Shown piece by piece: positions 27,962 through 35,859 of a stretch of DNA of 64,000 bases. The notes beneath the pieces were generated by a model. It saw nothing but the letters and a program-made list of their open reading frames with translations, made no database searches and was not told the DNA's origin. The stretch's first letter is position 1. Each line of letters opens with the position of its first letter. The DNA is taken from NCBI GenBank assembly GCA_016926875.1, contig JAFGNU010000040.1, positions 62,001 through 126,000 of the forward strand, given 5' to 3'. Made by a program: the position numbers and the translations under genes. Source of the stretch: Anaerolineae bacterium. Its GTDB lineage: Bacteria > Chloroflexota > Anaerolineae > Aggregatilineales > Aggregatilineaceae.

Positions 27962-28120
27962 GCGTTTCCTCATCACGCTCGCAGGTTGGCCAGCCTCATC
28001 GCCCCAGACTCCTATCCATGAGACATGGCCTGGGGCAAGATAGTTCGCCAACCATATCTCATATCATTTTGAAAAAGCACTGTCAGACCTTTTTTGATTC
28101 AATAGCGTCTCAATATTACT

Positions 28121-28142
28121 CGTGATAAAGACTCTTATCACG
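28121..28142. repeat. Hairpin downstream of the DUF1963 gene
   Basis: Perfect 8-bp inverted repeat CGTGATAA/TTATCACG with a 6-nt loop. No run of T follows, so a terminator role is uncertain. Confidence 0.5.
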
Positions 28143-28517
28143 GTGTAAATACAATTTTGCTGGTCAGTGCGATGTTTTTCCCGTCTTATGTTACATTATC
28201 TACAGTAGGCCAATATTGATATGGCGGCGCTTTGTGACAGTAGGCACAGACGAGCCGCCGCAGCAGGCACAAGTGCCCATTAACTGTGCTCATTCGCATC
28301 GCCTCGCGTTTTCCGTCGCACGATCTTCGCGGTGTTCTATTTTCAGGTTTACAGGTGCCGAAAACGATGTCAGGCTCGTGGTATTCATGGTGTCGGGCAT
28401 CGGCGGTGATGGATAGCGGATAGTAGAAAATATTGGGGTATTGTTAATGTCCATCTGTTTTTAGCTCACGAATCACGGCGAGGGCGCCCCAGGGAAACAG
28501 GCTGCCAGCATAAAGGC

Positions 28518-28547
28518 GAGCGCCGCGTGTGGGGAAACGCGACGCTC
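28518..28547 (-). terminator. Hairpin downstream of the trpS transcript, possible terminator
   Basis: GAGCG-C-CGCGT pairs with ACGCG-A-CGCTC (10 bp, one mismatch), with an 8-nt loop, about 70 bp beyond the end of the minus-strand gene at 28617. Only a short T-rich run follows in that direction (CGCCTTTATG). Confidence 0.45.
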
Positions 28548-28616
28548 TAGCGGGTGGGGTGGTGGGATGTCCTGTATGGACTACTGACGACAGTATAAAA
28601 AACTTGTAGAAAATTG

Positions 28617-29384
28617 TCAAGGTATTGCAAAATCTGAAGAAGTCTCTGTTTTTGCTTGTAACGATTCAATCACTGTGGCTACCAGTTGGGGATCAAGCTG
28701 GTCTGTCACATTGGCCCCATGATAATGCCGGAGCTGTCCAGGCGTTTCAAGAAAGATCGTCCACGAAGTATCCTCGTACTCAACATCACAAATGTCTTCC
28801 AGATCGTTAGACCAATCCCGCCGCTGCCCTAACAGGTATAAATTCTGATCGGTGACATACAATTTTCCAGAATCCAATACTGGCCCACGATCAGGGCGCC
28901 AAAACAGGGTTCGCGGTGGTGTTTCCCGACACGTCACTGCCTTAAGCGTCATGTACACTTTTTCATCAGCATTCATAAACGGCGGAGGCGGGCTCAGGCG
29001 AGCGGGATGCAGCCACAAAAAATCCCCTTCTTTCGTCTGGTGAACGCGCACGCGCTGTGCATACCCGTCAGTGCTGATTGCCAGAGCTTCTTGGGCTGAC
29101 AACCACCCTGCTTTGCCAAGCCGGATGGCGACGTAGTAATACTGCGACGCGCGATTGACATGACGGTAACGGATACGCCACCCGCCGGAAGCTGGTGCGT
29201 CAGTATCTAGCTGGGCAATCGAGCCGCAGTGACTGCACTTAAGAATCGGAAAATTGCCGCCGAAGCCTAGAATCTTCCGGCCTTCTGCCAGAGCTGTTGC
29301 CCCCTCGGCGTGACAGTACAGACAGCCCTGTAACGGAGGAAGTGAAGCAACTGCTTCATTCACCATCGCCCAGCCTGCATTCAA
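28617..29384 (-). CDS. Unknown protein with zinc-ribbon-like cysteines
   Basis: 255 residues, family not recognised. The N-terminal 55 residues have two CxxC pairs ('GCLYCHAEG' and 'LKCSHCGS') that could hold zinc. The middle part has WRIRYRH and a WLSAQEAL helix. The C-terminal ~110 residues alternate beta strands in a way that recalls GRAM/PH-like domains ('LDSGKLYVTDQNLYLLGQRRDWSNDLEDI...W...LET'), but this is a weak structural guess. The gene follows trpS with a 3-bp gap and is probably co-transcribed. It is cytosolic, with no signal peptide or membrane segment. Confidence 0.75.
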   Translation of the reverse strand: MNAGWAMVNEAVASLPPLQGCLYCHAEGATALAEGRKILGFGGNFPILKCSHCGSIAQLDTDAPASGGWRIRYRHVNRASQYYYVAIRLGKAGWLSAQEALAISTDGYAQRVRVHQTKEGDFLWLHPARLSPPPPFMNADEKVYMTLKAVTCRETPPRTLFWRPDRGPVLDSGKLYVTDQNLYLLGQRRDWSNDLEDICDVEYEDTSWTIFLETPGQLRHYHGANVTDQLDPQLVATVIESLQAKTETSSDFAIP

Positions 29385-29387
29385 AAG

Positions 29388-30416
29388 CTACGAGAACGGT
29401 TTTAAATATCCCATGCGGTTACGGGCCAGTTCAAGCGTACTGTTTGCAACTTCGGCAGCACGCGCCGTGCCGCGTGCCAACAGGGAATCAATGTAGCTGC
29501 TATCACTGGTCAGATCGTTGTAGCGCTGCTGAATCGGTGCCAGCGTTTCGTTCAAGACCTCAACCACAGCCTTCTTCAGACTGCCGTAGCCCTTGCTTTC
29601 AAAGAAGCTTTCGATGGCTTCGCGGCTCTCGCCGGTCAGAGATTCGTACAGTTCTAACAGGTTGTTGACCCCTGCGCGTTCCGGATCGCCACTGAACCTG
29701 ATCTCATGCCCAGAGTCGGTTACGGCGCGCATAACCTTCTTTTTCACGCGATCAGGCGGGTCGAGCAGATACACGGCGTGGTATTCGGATGAGGTCTCGC
29801 TTTTGCTCATTTTAGCAGTCGGGTTATCCAGTGCCTTGACGCGCGCGCCCGACGGCGGGATCAGGGCCTCAGGAATTGTGAACGTGTCGCCAAACAGGTG
29901 ATTAAAGCGCTGTGCAATATCGCGCGTTATTTCGAGGTGTTGCCGCTGATCCTCGCCCACCGGCACGGCGTCCGCCTGGTATAGCAAAATATCGGCGGCC
30001 ATCAGCACAGGATAATCGAGCAGGCCCATGCCAATCGATTCCTGCTGTTGTTTGGCTGCCTTGTCCTTAAACTGCGTCATACGATACAGCCAGCCGATTG
30101 GTGTGATACAGTTCAGCAGCCAGGTTAGCTCACTGTGCGCCGGAACGTGTGATTGCACAAACACAGTCGATACGTCCGGGTCGATGCCACACGCCAGGTA
30201 CAGGGCAGCGACTTCGCGCGTTTTGGCACCCAGCAAAGCAGGATCATGCGGCATGGTGATCGCGTGTAAATCCACCACACAGAAAAAGCTCTCGTAATTG
30301 TGCTGCTCGCGCGCCCACTGGCTGAGCGCGCCAATGTAGTTGCCGATCGTCAGGTTGCCCGATGGCTGTACACCGGAAAGCACACGCCTGCGTTTTTTAG
30401 AATTGCTACTGCTCAT
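29388..30416 (-). CDS. trpS: Tryptophanyl-tRNA synthetase
   Basis: 342 residues, standard length for bacterial TrpRS. Class I signatures are present: 'PSGNLTIGNYIGAL' (HIGH-equivalent TIGN) near the start and 'AKMSKSETSSEYH' (KMSKS). Also 'DLHAIT', 'HVPAHSELTWLLNC' and 'VGEDQRQHLEITRDIA', typical of the family. The enzyme charges tRNA-Trp in the cytosol. It is followed on the same strand by the zinc-ribbon-like protein and preceded by tRNA-Arg. Confidence 0.97.
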   Translation of the reverse strand: MSSSNSKKRRRVLSGVQPSGNLTIGNYIGALSQWAREQHNYESFFCVVDLHAITMPHDPALLGAKTREVAALYLACGIDPDVSTVFVQSHVPAHSELTWLLNCITPIGWLYRMTQFKDKAAKQQQESIGMGLLDYPVLMAADILLYQADAVPVGEDQRQHLEITRDIAQRFNHLFGDTFTIPEALIPPSGARVKALDNPTAKMSKSETSSEYHAVYLLDPPDRVKKKVMRAVTDSGHEIRFSGDPERAGVNNLLELYESLTGESREAIESFFESKGYGSLKKAVVEVLNETLAPIQQRYNDLTSDSSYIDSLLARGTARAAEVANSTLELARNRMGYLKPFS

Positions 30417-30560
30417 CGTACGTTTCTATCCCCGGTCAGATGCAATACTCAAATATATACAGCCGTGGATTGTAACATTGCGGACCAAGCAGGGCAACCG
30501 TCCTTGCGGGCGGAATCAAAAACCTGCCAAGGCGGTCGCTTGCAGGTTCTCAACAAACTA

Positions 30561-30633
30561 TGCCGCCGGTAGGATTCGAACCCACGACGCCTAGTTCCGA
30601 AGACTAGCGCTCTATCCCCTGAGCTACGGCGGC
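30561..30633 (-). tRNA. tRNA-Arg, anticodon TCG
   Basis: 73 nt including discriminator A; CCA not encoded. The acceptor stem GCCGCCG/CGGCGGC is perfect. Anticodon stem CTAGT/ACTAG holds loop CTTCGGA with TCG at positions 34-36 (30598-30600), and the T-arm has GGTTCGAATCC. Reads CGN arginine codons, mainly CGA. Confidence 0.97.
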
Positions 30634-30647
30634 AATATGCTGACAAG

Positions 30648-30676
30648 ATAGTATCACGACGGCGTCCCAGAGGCAA
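30648..30676 (-). promoter_or_regulatory. Candidate promoter of tRNA-Arg
   Basis: Minus-strand TTGCCT (30671-30676), 17-bp spacer, TACTAT (30648-30653), 15 bp upstream of the mature 5' end. Each hexamer matches the consensus at 4 of 6. Confidence 0.45.
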
Positions 30677-30679
30677 CAC

Positions 30680-33172
30680 TCACGACTCATCGTCGGTATT
30701 AACGGCGTCAGTGCCGGTTGCTTCGGCTAACCAGTCGAGATTACGACGGGTAACGGCCAGACCGATCCTGTCCCCTACCTGCTCCTGAATACACAATGCC
30801 TGGGTTAACAGTCGGAATATGCGCTGGGGTGACACACCACATCCATACGGATACTGCTTCATATAGACTGCGGCCAGATTGTTACACACGCGAGCGTAAC
30901 CGATGGTGTCCTTGGCCTGATCCAGCAGGTCAATGGCGAGCAGCATATGCTCGACGGCGATATCCGTTTCCCCTAAGGCGTCGCATATTTGCCCCAGCGT
31001 AGCTGCAACCCGACCCTGGTTGGGATGCAGCGCAGGCAGCATACTTGATGCCGTCTCGGCAGCCTGTAACGCGTCATCATATTGATCCAATAACAGGTAC
31101 GATTGGCTGGCTATACCCCACGCGCGTGCCGACCAGTTCTGTAACCGGCCCAACCACGCCAACGACCCCACTGATTCCCTGGACTCAAGCGCCAACTGTC
31201 CCAACTCGTACACACATCGCTCGATCCCTTTGGTATCCTGGACCTGGGTAAACATGCTGAGCGCATCCTCCAATATATGTGAGGCTTCCTCCCAGCGTCC
31301 CTGGTAACGACACACAACCGACAACTCGGCTAACACCTCGGCCCGCTTGGCAGAATCGTCCTCGTAGTATTCGAGCGCCTGGCCTAAATACTTCCTCGCC
31401 TCGGCCAGGCGACCGGTCCACCGCAGCGCGACGCCCAGCATCAAATTTAACCAAGCATCCTGACTCGGTGAGTGTACCTCGCCTAGAAGTATTGCTAGCT
31501 GCTCGGCCCAGGCCTGCCACAGCCCGGCACCAGTGATCTGGGAAGCCAACACACGAGCATAGCGCCACCGGTCCGCATAAGACAGAGCCAAATCCGATGC
31601 TATTTTGAGCGCTCGCAGCGCCAGCGCGGCATCGGAATTGTCGGCCAGATAGTCGATTCTTCGCTCCAGCACCTTGTGAACAAAATCACGGGCCGATTCT
31701 GCTGAGTCAATGGACACATCTGCGCATACGCGTTCCATAAGAAACGTTCTGGCAACGGTTTGGAGACCGTAGCTCAGCGTATCGGAGCCATGATCTGTCA
31801 TCAGCAGCGCCATGCCGGTGAGTGTGCTCAGCGCCTGGCCAACAGCAGCCTGACTCAAGCCAATCAATGGTTGGATCTGATCGTATGGAATGCCACCATG
31901 TGAGTAAAACAATGGCATCAGCCAGACGCGGCGCGCGTCAGGAGAGAGCTGTTCCCATGTCCGATCATACAGCCGATCGATCTCTGCACTCGTAATCCGT
32001 GATATGTCGGCAGGTGGTAAATGCAGTGAGGTTGCCAGTAAAAGGGTGATTGCCTGTGGATTTCCACCCGCCACTTCCCATATTGCATCAAATCGCTCCG
32101 GCAAGTCGGAGCGCCGCAGGGATTTCTGTTGCGCCTCGCGGTCCAATACGTCGAATACATCCTCGCGGCTCAATTCAGGCACAACAAGCTGGTAACACCA
32201 TATGCCGCCTGGAACCGCGACCCGGCTGTTCATGATCAACAAGGCGGTAGCCAAAGCTTTTAGCAATACCCCTGTGTTGGCAGGGTCCGCTGTGAGCGTC
32301 TCCGCGTCATCTAATACGATCAACACTTTGTGAGTATAGAGATAAGCGCGCAATATCTGCTCTGGTGTTTTGCCTGGGGTCGGCGGCAGCCCCAGCCGAG
32401 ACACGATTTCCGGTAGTAAAGCAGCCGGCTTTAGCGACAGCTCGGAACCCTCTAACCATAAGGTGTCATGCAACCGGTCGGCGGGTGCTTCCTGCTCAAT
32501 AAGCGCATGTGCCAGCACCTGGGCAATAGCCGTCTTGCCAATGCCGGGCGGGCCGTGCAGTACCAAGTGGCGGGGCGGGTCCGCTTCTGTGAGGATATGC
32601 ACGGAAGTTTCGAGCAGCGAATCAATCCCTACAAGGACCGGAGAGTGGGTGCTGGGTAGCGCCAGCCTGAGGCGTGCTGCCAGATTGCAGCGGCGGGTAT
32701 TTTGCTCTAAAGACACCAGTTCCGCTGTCAGGCGCGAAACGCCCAGCTTTTGGCGACGGCGCAAGGTTCGTCCATCTTGATTTGCCCGGAGCGCCAAGGC
32801 CTGCATTGAAAGCGCCTGATCAAAACAGACATAGCGGTGATACAACACGCTCCAGGCTTCCAGTTCAGGATTGCTCTGCCGAAAGTCATCTTCGAGGTTT
32901 TGGCCGGGTTGGTTGGAGTCTGGCGGAGACAACCTGTACAACGATCGCAACTGGCCCAGGCGGGAAGTTATGTGCTCAACTAGGTGATCGTAAATGGCAA
33001 CCTGGACAGCAACGTCACCCTGCAACACATGCGGCGACGCCAAGCGCGACTGCACGCCGAGAAAAAAACGCAGCGGGTGGTGGCTGCGCAACGTCTTTCC
33101 GGTGCGCAGGGCATCCAACGCTTGCGCAACGGCGGCTTTATCCAGTGCAGGGCGATGGGACTCGGCGTTCAT
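30680..33172 (-). CDS. STAND (NB-ARC-like) ATPase with TPR repeats
   Basis: 830 residues. An N-terminal ~190-residue helical domain of unknown type includes a helix-turn-helix-like stretch ('TLRRRQKLGVSRLTAEL'). The NTPase module starts near 195: Walker A 'HGPPGIGKTAIAQVL', Walker B 'KVLIVLDDAET', sensor 'LLIMNSRVAVPGG' and the GxP-type 'VAGGNPQAITLLL'. A winged-helix segment ('QLSPDARRVWLMPLFYSHGGIP') and about seven TPRs from about 530 to the end ('AEARKYLGQALEYYED', 'EEASHILEDALSMF') follow. STAND proteins are sensors that oligomerise on ligand binding; they include transcription activators (AfsR/MalT) and antiphage Avs-like proteins. No effector nuclease or protease domain is recognisable, so a regulatory role is as likely as defence. 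Single gene. Confidence 0.85.
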   Translation of the reverse strand: MNAESHRPALDKAAVAQALDALRTGKTLRSHHPLRFFLGVQSRLASPHVLQGDVAVQVAIYDHLVEHITSRLGQLRSLYRLSPPDSNQPGQNLEDDFRQSNPELEAWSVLYHRYVCFDQALSMQALALRANQDGRTLRRRQKLGVSRLTAELVSLEQNTRRCNLAARLRLALPSTHSPVLVGIDSLLETSVHILTEADPPRHLVLHGPPGIGKTAIAQVLAHALIEQEAPADRLHDTLWLEGSELSLKPAALLPEIVSRLGLPPTPGKTPEQILRAYLYTHKVLIVLDDAETLTADPANTGVLLKALATALLIMNSRVAVPGGIWCYQLVVPELSREDVFDVLDREAQQKSLRRSDLPERFDAIWEVAGGNPQAITLLLATSLHLPPADISRITSAEIDRLYDRTWEQLSPDARRVWLMPLFYSHGGIPYDQIQPLIGLSQAAVGQALSTLTGMALLMTDHGSDTLSYGLQTVARTFLMERVCADVSIDSAESARDFVHKVLERRIDYLADNSDAALALRALKIASDLALSYADRWRYARVLASQITGAGLWQAWAEQLAILLGEVHSPSQDAWLNLMLGVALRWTGRLAEARKYLGQALEYYEDDSAKRAEVLAELSVVCRYQGRWEEASHILEDALSMFTQVQDTKGIERCVYELGQLALESRESVGSLAWLGRLQNWSARAWGIASQSYLLLDQYDDALQAAETASSMLPALHPNQGRVAATLGQICDALGETDIAVEHMLLAIDLLDQAKDTIGYARVCNNLAAVYMKQYPYGCGVSPQRIFRLLTQALCIQEQVGDRIGLAVTRRNLDWLAEATGTDAVNTDDES

Positions 33173-33310
33173 GGGCGATCAGCACTTTTAACTGCTCTAT
33201 GTCATCTTTACATAACAGATGATAAGGGTAGTTTTGTTAAATTTCCAGTTATTTGGATAAAAACACAAAAATGTAACGGGAGAGTGACCTGGAGAGGAGT
33301 TTGTATTAGC

Positions 33311-34120
33311 CTACCATCCACCGCCGGGAAATGTTTGGACTGCTCCCTGTTTGTCGGTGTGAAGATACATCTGAATGCCCATGCTCGCGAATGACCGATT
33401 CAATATGTCATCGTGGATCGCCCAGGATCGCCCCAGAACAGTTTGCCACGCATTCGGCTGGCGGAAAGGATTCTCGGCGGTGAGACGAGCGTATAGTTCA
33501 CCGCCGGGCTGGAACGCCTGGTGGATATCACGCATTTCTTTCAGCCCACGCGAGTACATGAATCCATACCGCTCAAACATGATCGCATTGTGGTAAAACA
33601 GCGGTTCGACAAAAAACATCCGGTATTCCAGGCTGCGCACAAACTTTCTGAACACGGGAACAGCCGTTCGAAAGATGCGCAGGCCGCGCCGGATCTGGCC
33701 AGGAGCTAAGCCAGCTTGCATAGCCCGGATTTCTTCGGGGATGTTGCGCGTTTTGGTCCCCAATTGAGTCGGGTTGCCCTCTGTATCAACGTCAATATTG
33801 AAGCGGGCTGATTCCGGATCGTTGACCACCACCAGCAGCACGGCTAACTGGCTGTTGAAGGTGTCTCCCATGTGTAAATACAGAACGGGATCGGATGATC
33901 TGGGGGCATCGTACACCGACAGCTCAACCGCGCTGCTTCCTGTGGGGCAGCGGACATGGATTACCGGCTGTCCTTGCACCGTGTAATCAGTTGGATCGAT
34001 GCCGAACATAGAGAAGACCCAGTCGGGCAGCAAGGTGTGATAGATGGCGCGTTTCTCTGGCGGCTTTAGATCGTTAATCTCCCGGATAGTACGCGGCCCT
34101 TTGTCCGGCACCCGGTTCAT
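33311..34120 (-). CDS. Conserved-looking protein of unknown function
   Basis: 269 residues, not recognised. Start supported by AGGAGT seven bases upstream. A mixed N-terminal half ('LLPDWVFSMFGIDP', 'VIHVRCPTGSSAVELSVYD', 'DPVLYLHMGDTFNSQLAVLLVVVNDP', 'RFNIDVD') looks like a single alpha/beta domain. The C-terminal half is helical and rich in aromatic residues ('YRMFFVEPLFYHNAIMFERYGFMYSRGL'). No signal peptide or membrane helix. It follows smpB with a 10-bp gap and is the last gene of the protease/smpB run. The sequence has the even composition of a maintained gene, but no function can be assigned. Confidence 0.75.
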   Translation of the reverse strand: MNRVPDKGPRTIREINDLKPPEKRAIYHTLLPDWVFSMFGIDPTDYTVQGQPVIHVRCPTGSSAVELSVYDAPRSSDPVLYLHMGDTFNSQLAVLLVVVNDPESARFNIDVDTEGNPTQLGTKTRNIPEEIRAMQAGLAPGQIRRGLRIFRTAVPVFRKFVRSLEYRMFFVEPLFYHNAIMFERYGFMYSRGLKEMRDIHQAFQPGGELYARLTAENPFRQPNAWQTVLGRSWAIHDDILNRSFASMGIQMYLHTDKQGAVQTFPGGGW

Positions 34121-34130
34121 AGGATTACTC

Positions 34131-34601
34131 CTAGCTGTGGCGCTCCCGCAACGAGCGTTCGATCTGGCGCTTGCTATCGCGTTCGCGCAGCGTGGCCCGT
34201 TTATCGTATTGTTTCTTGCCCCGTGCCAGCGCGATCTCGACTTTTGCCAACCCGCGAATAAGATACATCACAATCGGGACAACGGTCAGCCCTTTTTCCC
34301 GCACACGCGAGGTAATGCGATCGATTTCCCGTCGATGCAACAGCAGTTTGCGTGGCCGCAGTGGGTCGTGTCCGAACACGCCAGCCTGGTCGTATGACGC
34401 GATGTGTGTATTCAGCAGCCACAACTCGTCTCCGCGCGCCTGCACATAGCCCTCGCGCAGGTTGACGTGTCCGGCGCGAATTGATTTGATCTCGGAGCCG
34501 GTTAACACCAGTCCGGCCTCGAACGTATCCATTAATTCGTAGGTGTGCCTGGCTTTACGATTGGTAGACACAACCTTTCGCCCTTGTTCACTTTTTGTCA
34601 T
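34131..34601 (-). CDS. smpB: SsrA-binding protein SmpB
   Basis: 156 residues, standard size. Family motifs: 'NRKARHTYEL', 'TFEAGLVLTGSEIKSIR', 'NLREGYVQ', 'LLLHRREIDRI' and a basic C-terminal tail from 'LARGKKQYDKRATLRERD', which inserts into the ribosome decoding site. SmpB delivers tmRNA to stalled ribosomes; the tagged proteins are later degraded. The two S41 tail-processing proteases just upstream in the same direction make a coherent protein-quality-control group. No tmRNA (ssrA) gene was found in the window. Confidence 0.97.
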   Translation of the reverse strand: MTKSEQGRKVVSTNRKARHTYELMDTFEAGLVLTGSEIKSIRAGHVNLREGYVQARGDELWLLNTHIASYDQAGVFGHDPLRPRKLLLHRREIDRITSRVREKGLTVVPIVMYLIRGLAKVEIALARGKKQYDKRATLRERDSKRQIERSLRERHS

Positions 34602-34611
34602 GGCGTCTTGT

Positions 34612-35823
34612 CTATCCTTCCTCTATATACGACAGCGCGGCGTCTATGAACGGGTCTTCTCCGGGTTCCACGCCATCAGGTGTCGTGACCTCAACATCAG
34701 GGACCAATCCGCGGTCTTGGATCGGCGTGTCGTCGGGCGTGAACCATAACGCGGTTGTGACATGTATTTGGGCGCCGTCGGGCAATTCGTGCACGTGCTG
34801 GACGGACCCCTTGCCATAGGTAGTTTGCCCGATCAACACTGCTCGTTCACGGTCGTAGAGCGCCCCGGCTACAACCTCGGATGCGCTGGCGCTGCCGCCG
34901 TCGATTAAAACGACAAGCGGGATGTCTTCGGCAAGCTGGCCGCTGGAAGATTGGAAAACCGTCTCGCTCCCATCACGAGCGCGTTGTTTGACAACAACCC
35001 CCTCGTCGAGAAACAGGTCACTGACAGCGACAGCTTGACTCAGCAGACCCCCAGGGTTGCCGCGCAGGTCCAGGATCAACGCGCGGGGGGTTTGTTCCAG
35101 CAATTCCTCGATTGCGTGCTGCATGACCGCAGTAGCGGTGCTGTTGAAACTAAACAGCCGGATATACGCAATATCCTCGTACATCCGCGAGTCGATAGTT
35201 GGCAGTTCAACACGAGCGCGTACAATCTGCACCGAAAAAAGCTTGTCTTCAGATGCCCGGTAGACTGTCAGCGTCACCGCTGTGCCAATATCACCGCGCA
35301 GCAATGTGACGGCCTCATCCAGCGGCCAGCCCTCGATTGAAACACCGTCTACTTCCAGGATTACATCGTTCGGCAGCAGTCCGGCCTCTTCTGCTGGTAG
35401 ACCTGGGAACGTATCCGAAATGACAAGCTGGCCGCTACGGTTTTGTGAAACGTATGCCCCGATACCGCCAAATTCGCCTGCTCGCTGCTGGGCGTCAAAT
35501 TCTGCCTCCATTGGCGGCACAAAGAACGTATAAGGGTCATTGGTGGCAAACGTCAGCCCTTGAATAGCGCCATAGACCATCTCGCGATCACTGGGCAAAT
35601 CATAGTAGAACTCGTCGTCCAGAATATCCCAGCTTTGCCAGAAAACCTCGAACTCGTCGTTGTTGTGCGAAGAATCAAGGGCGTTGGCAAACACAACCCC
35701 GGCAATAAATGCCATGCTGGCTGCCACAACGCAAGCAAAAAGTACATGAACCACAGGCAGCGTCCCGGCTCTGGATAGGCGGGAACCCGGCTCTGGACGT
35801 GTGGGGGTGCTGGTTATGGTCAT
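34612..35823 (-). CDS. S41 carboxy-terminal processing protease, copy 1
   Basis: 403 residues. One N-terminal membrane helix (about 25-47) anchors it facing outward. The 'EFGGIGAYV' segment leads into a PDZ domain (about 115-200, 'GLLPNDVILEVDGVSIEGWPLDEAVTLLRG'). The S41 catalytic core has 'ALILDLRGNPGG', the nucleophile in 'DGGSASASEVVAGAL' and the lysine in 'TYGKGSVQ'. Belongs to the CtpA/Prc group that cleave at C-termini of envelope proteins. It lies 36 bp downstream of a second S41 gene, an old tandem duplication judged from the shared layout and moderate identity, and 10 bp upstream of smpB. Confidence 0.94.
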   Translation of the reverse strand: MTITSTPTRPEPGSRLSRAGTLPVVHVLFACVVAASMAFIAGVVFANALDSSHNNDEFEVFWQSWDILDDEFYYDLPSDREMVYGAIQGLTFATNDPYTFFVPPMEAEFDAQQRAGEFGGIGAYVSQNRSGQLVISDTFPGLPAEEAGLLPNDVILEVDGVSIEGWPLDEAVTLLRGDIGTAVTLTVYRASEDKLFSVQIVRARVELPTIDSRMYEDIAYIRLFSFNSTATAVMQHAIEELLEQTPRALILDLRGNPGGLLSQAVAVSDLFLDEGVVVKQRARDGSETVFQSSSGQLAEDIPLVVLIDGGSASASEVVAGALYDRERAVLIGQTTYGKGSVQHVHELPDGAQIHVTTALWFTPDDTPIQDRGLVPDVEVTTPDGVEPGEDPFIDAALSYIEEG

Positions 35824-35859
35824 ATGTTAGCTCTCTTTGCGGTGACTTGTTTCACAGTC

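Larger units (their letters stand above)
27962..28616. other. 655-bp gap without a supported gene
   Basis: Contains a perfect 8-bp hairpin CGTGATAA/TTATCACG (28121-28142), a copy of the 12-mer TCTTATGTTACA (28184-28195) also found upstream of the TIR-recombinase gene, and a long hairpin (28518-28547). Open frames of 36-66 codons exist on both strands but have no recognisable protein, ribosome site or codon pattern. Base composition is more AT-rich than the flanking genes between 28040 and 28210. Confidence 0.6.

Noticed and set aside
28216-28416. 66-codon plus-strand frame and a 36-codon minus-strand frame in the gap
   Set aside because: No ribosome site, no recognisable motif, no support from context; could equally be chance.
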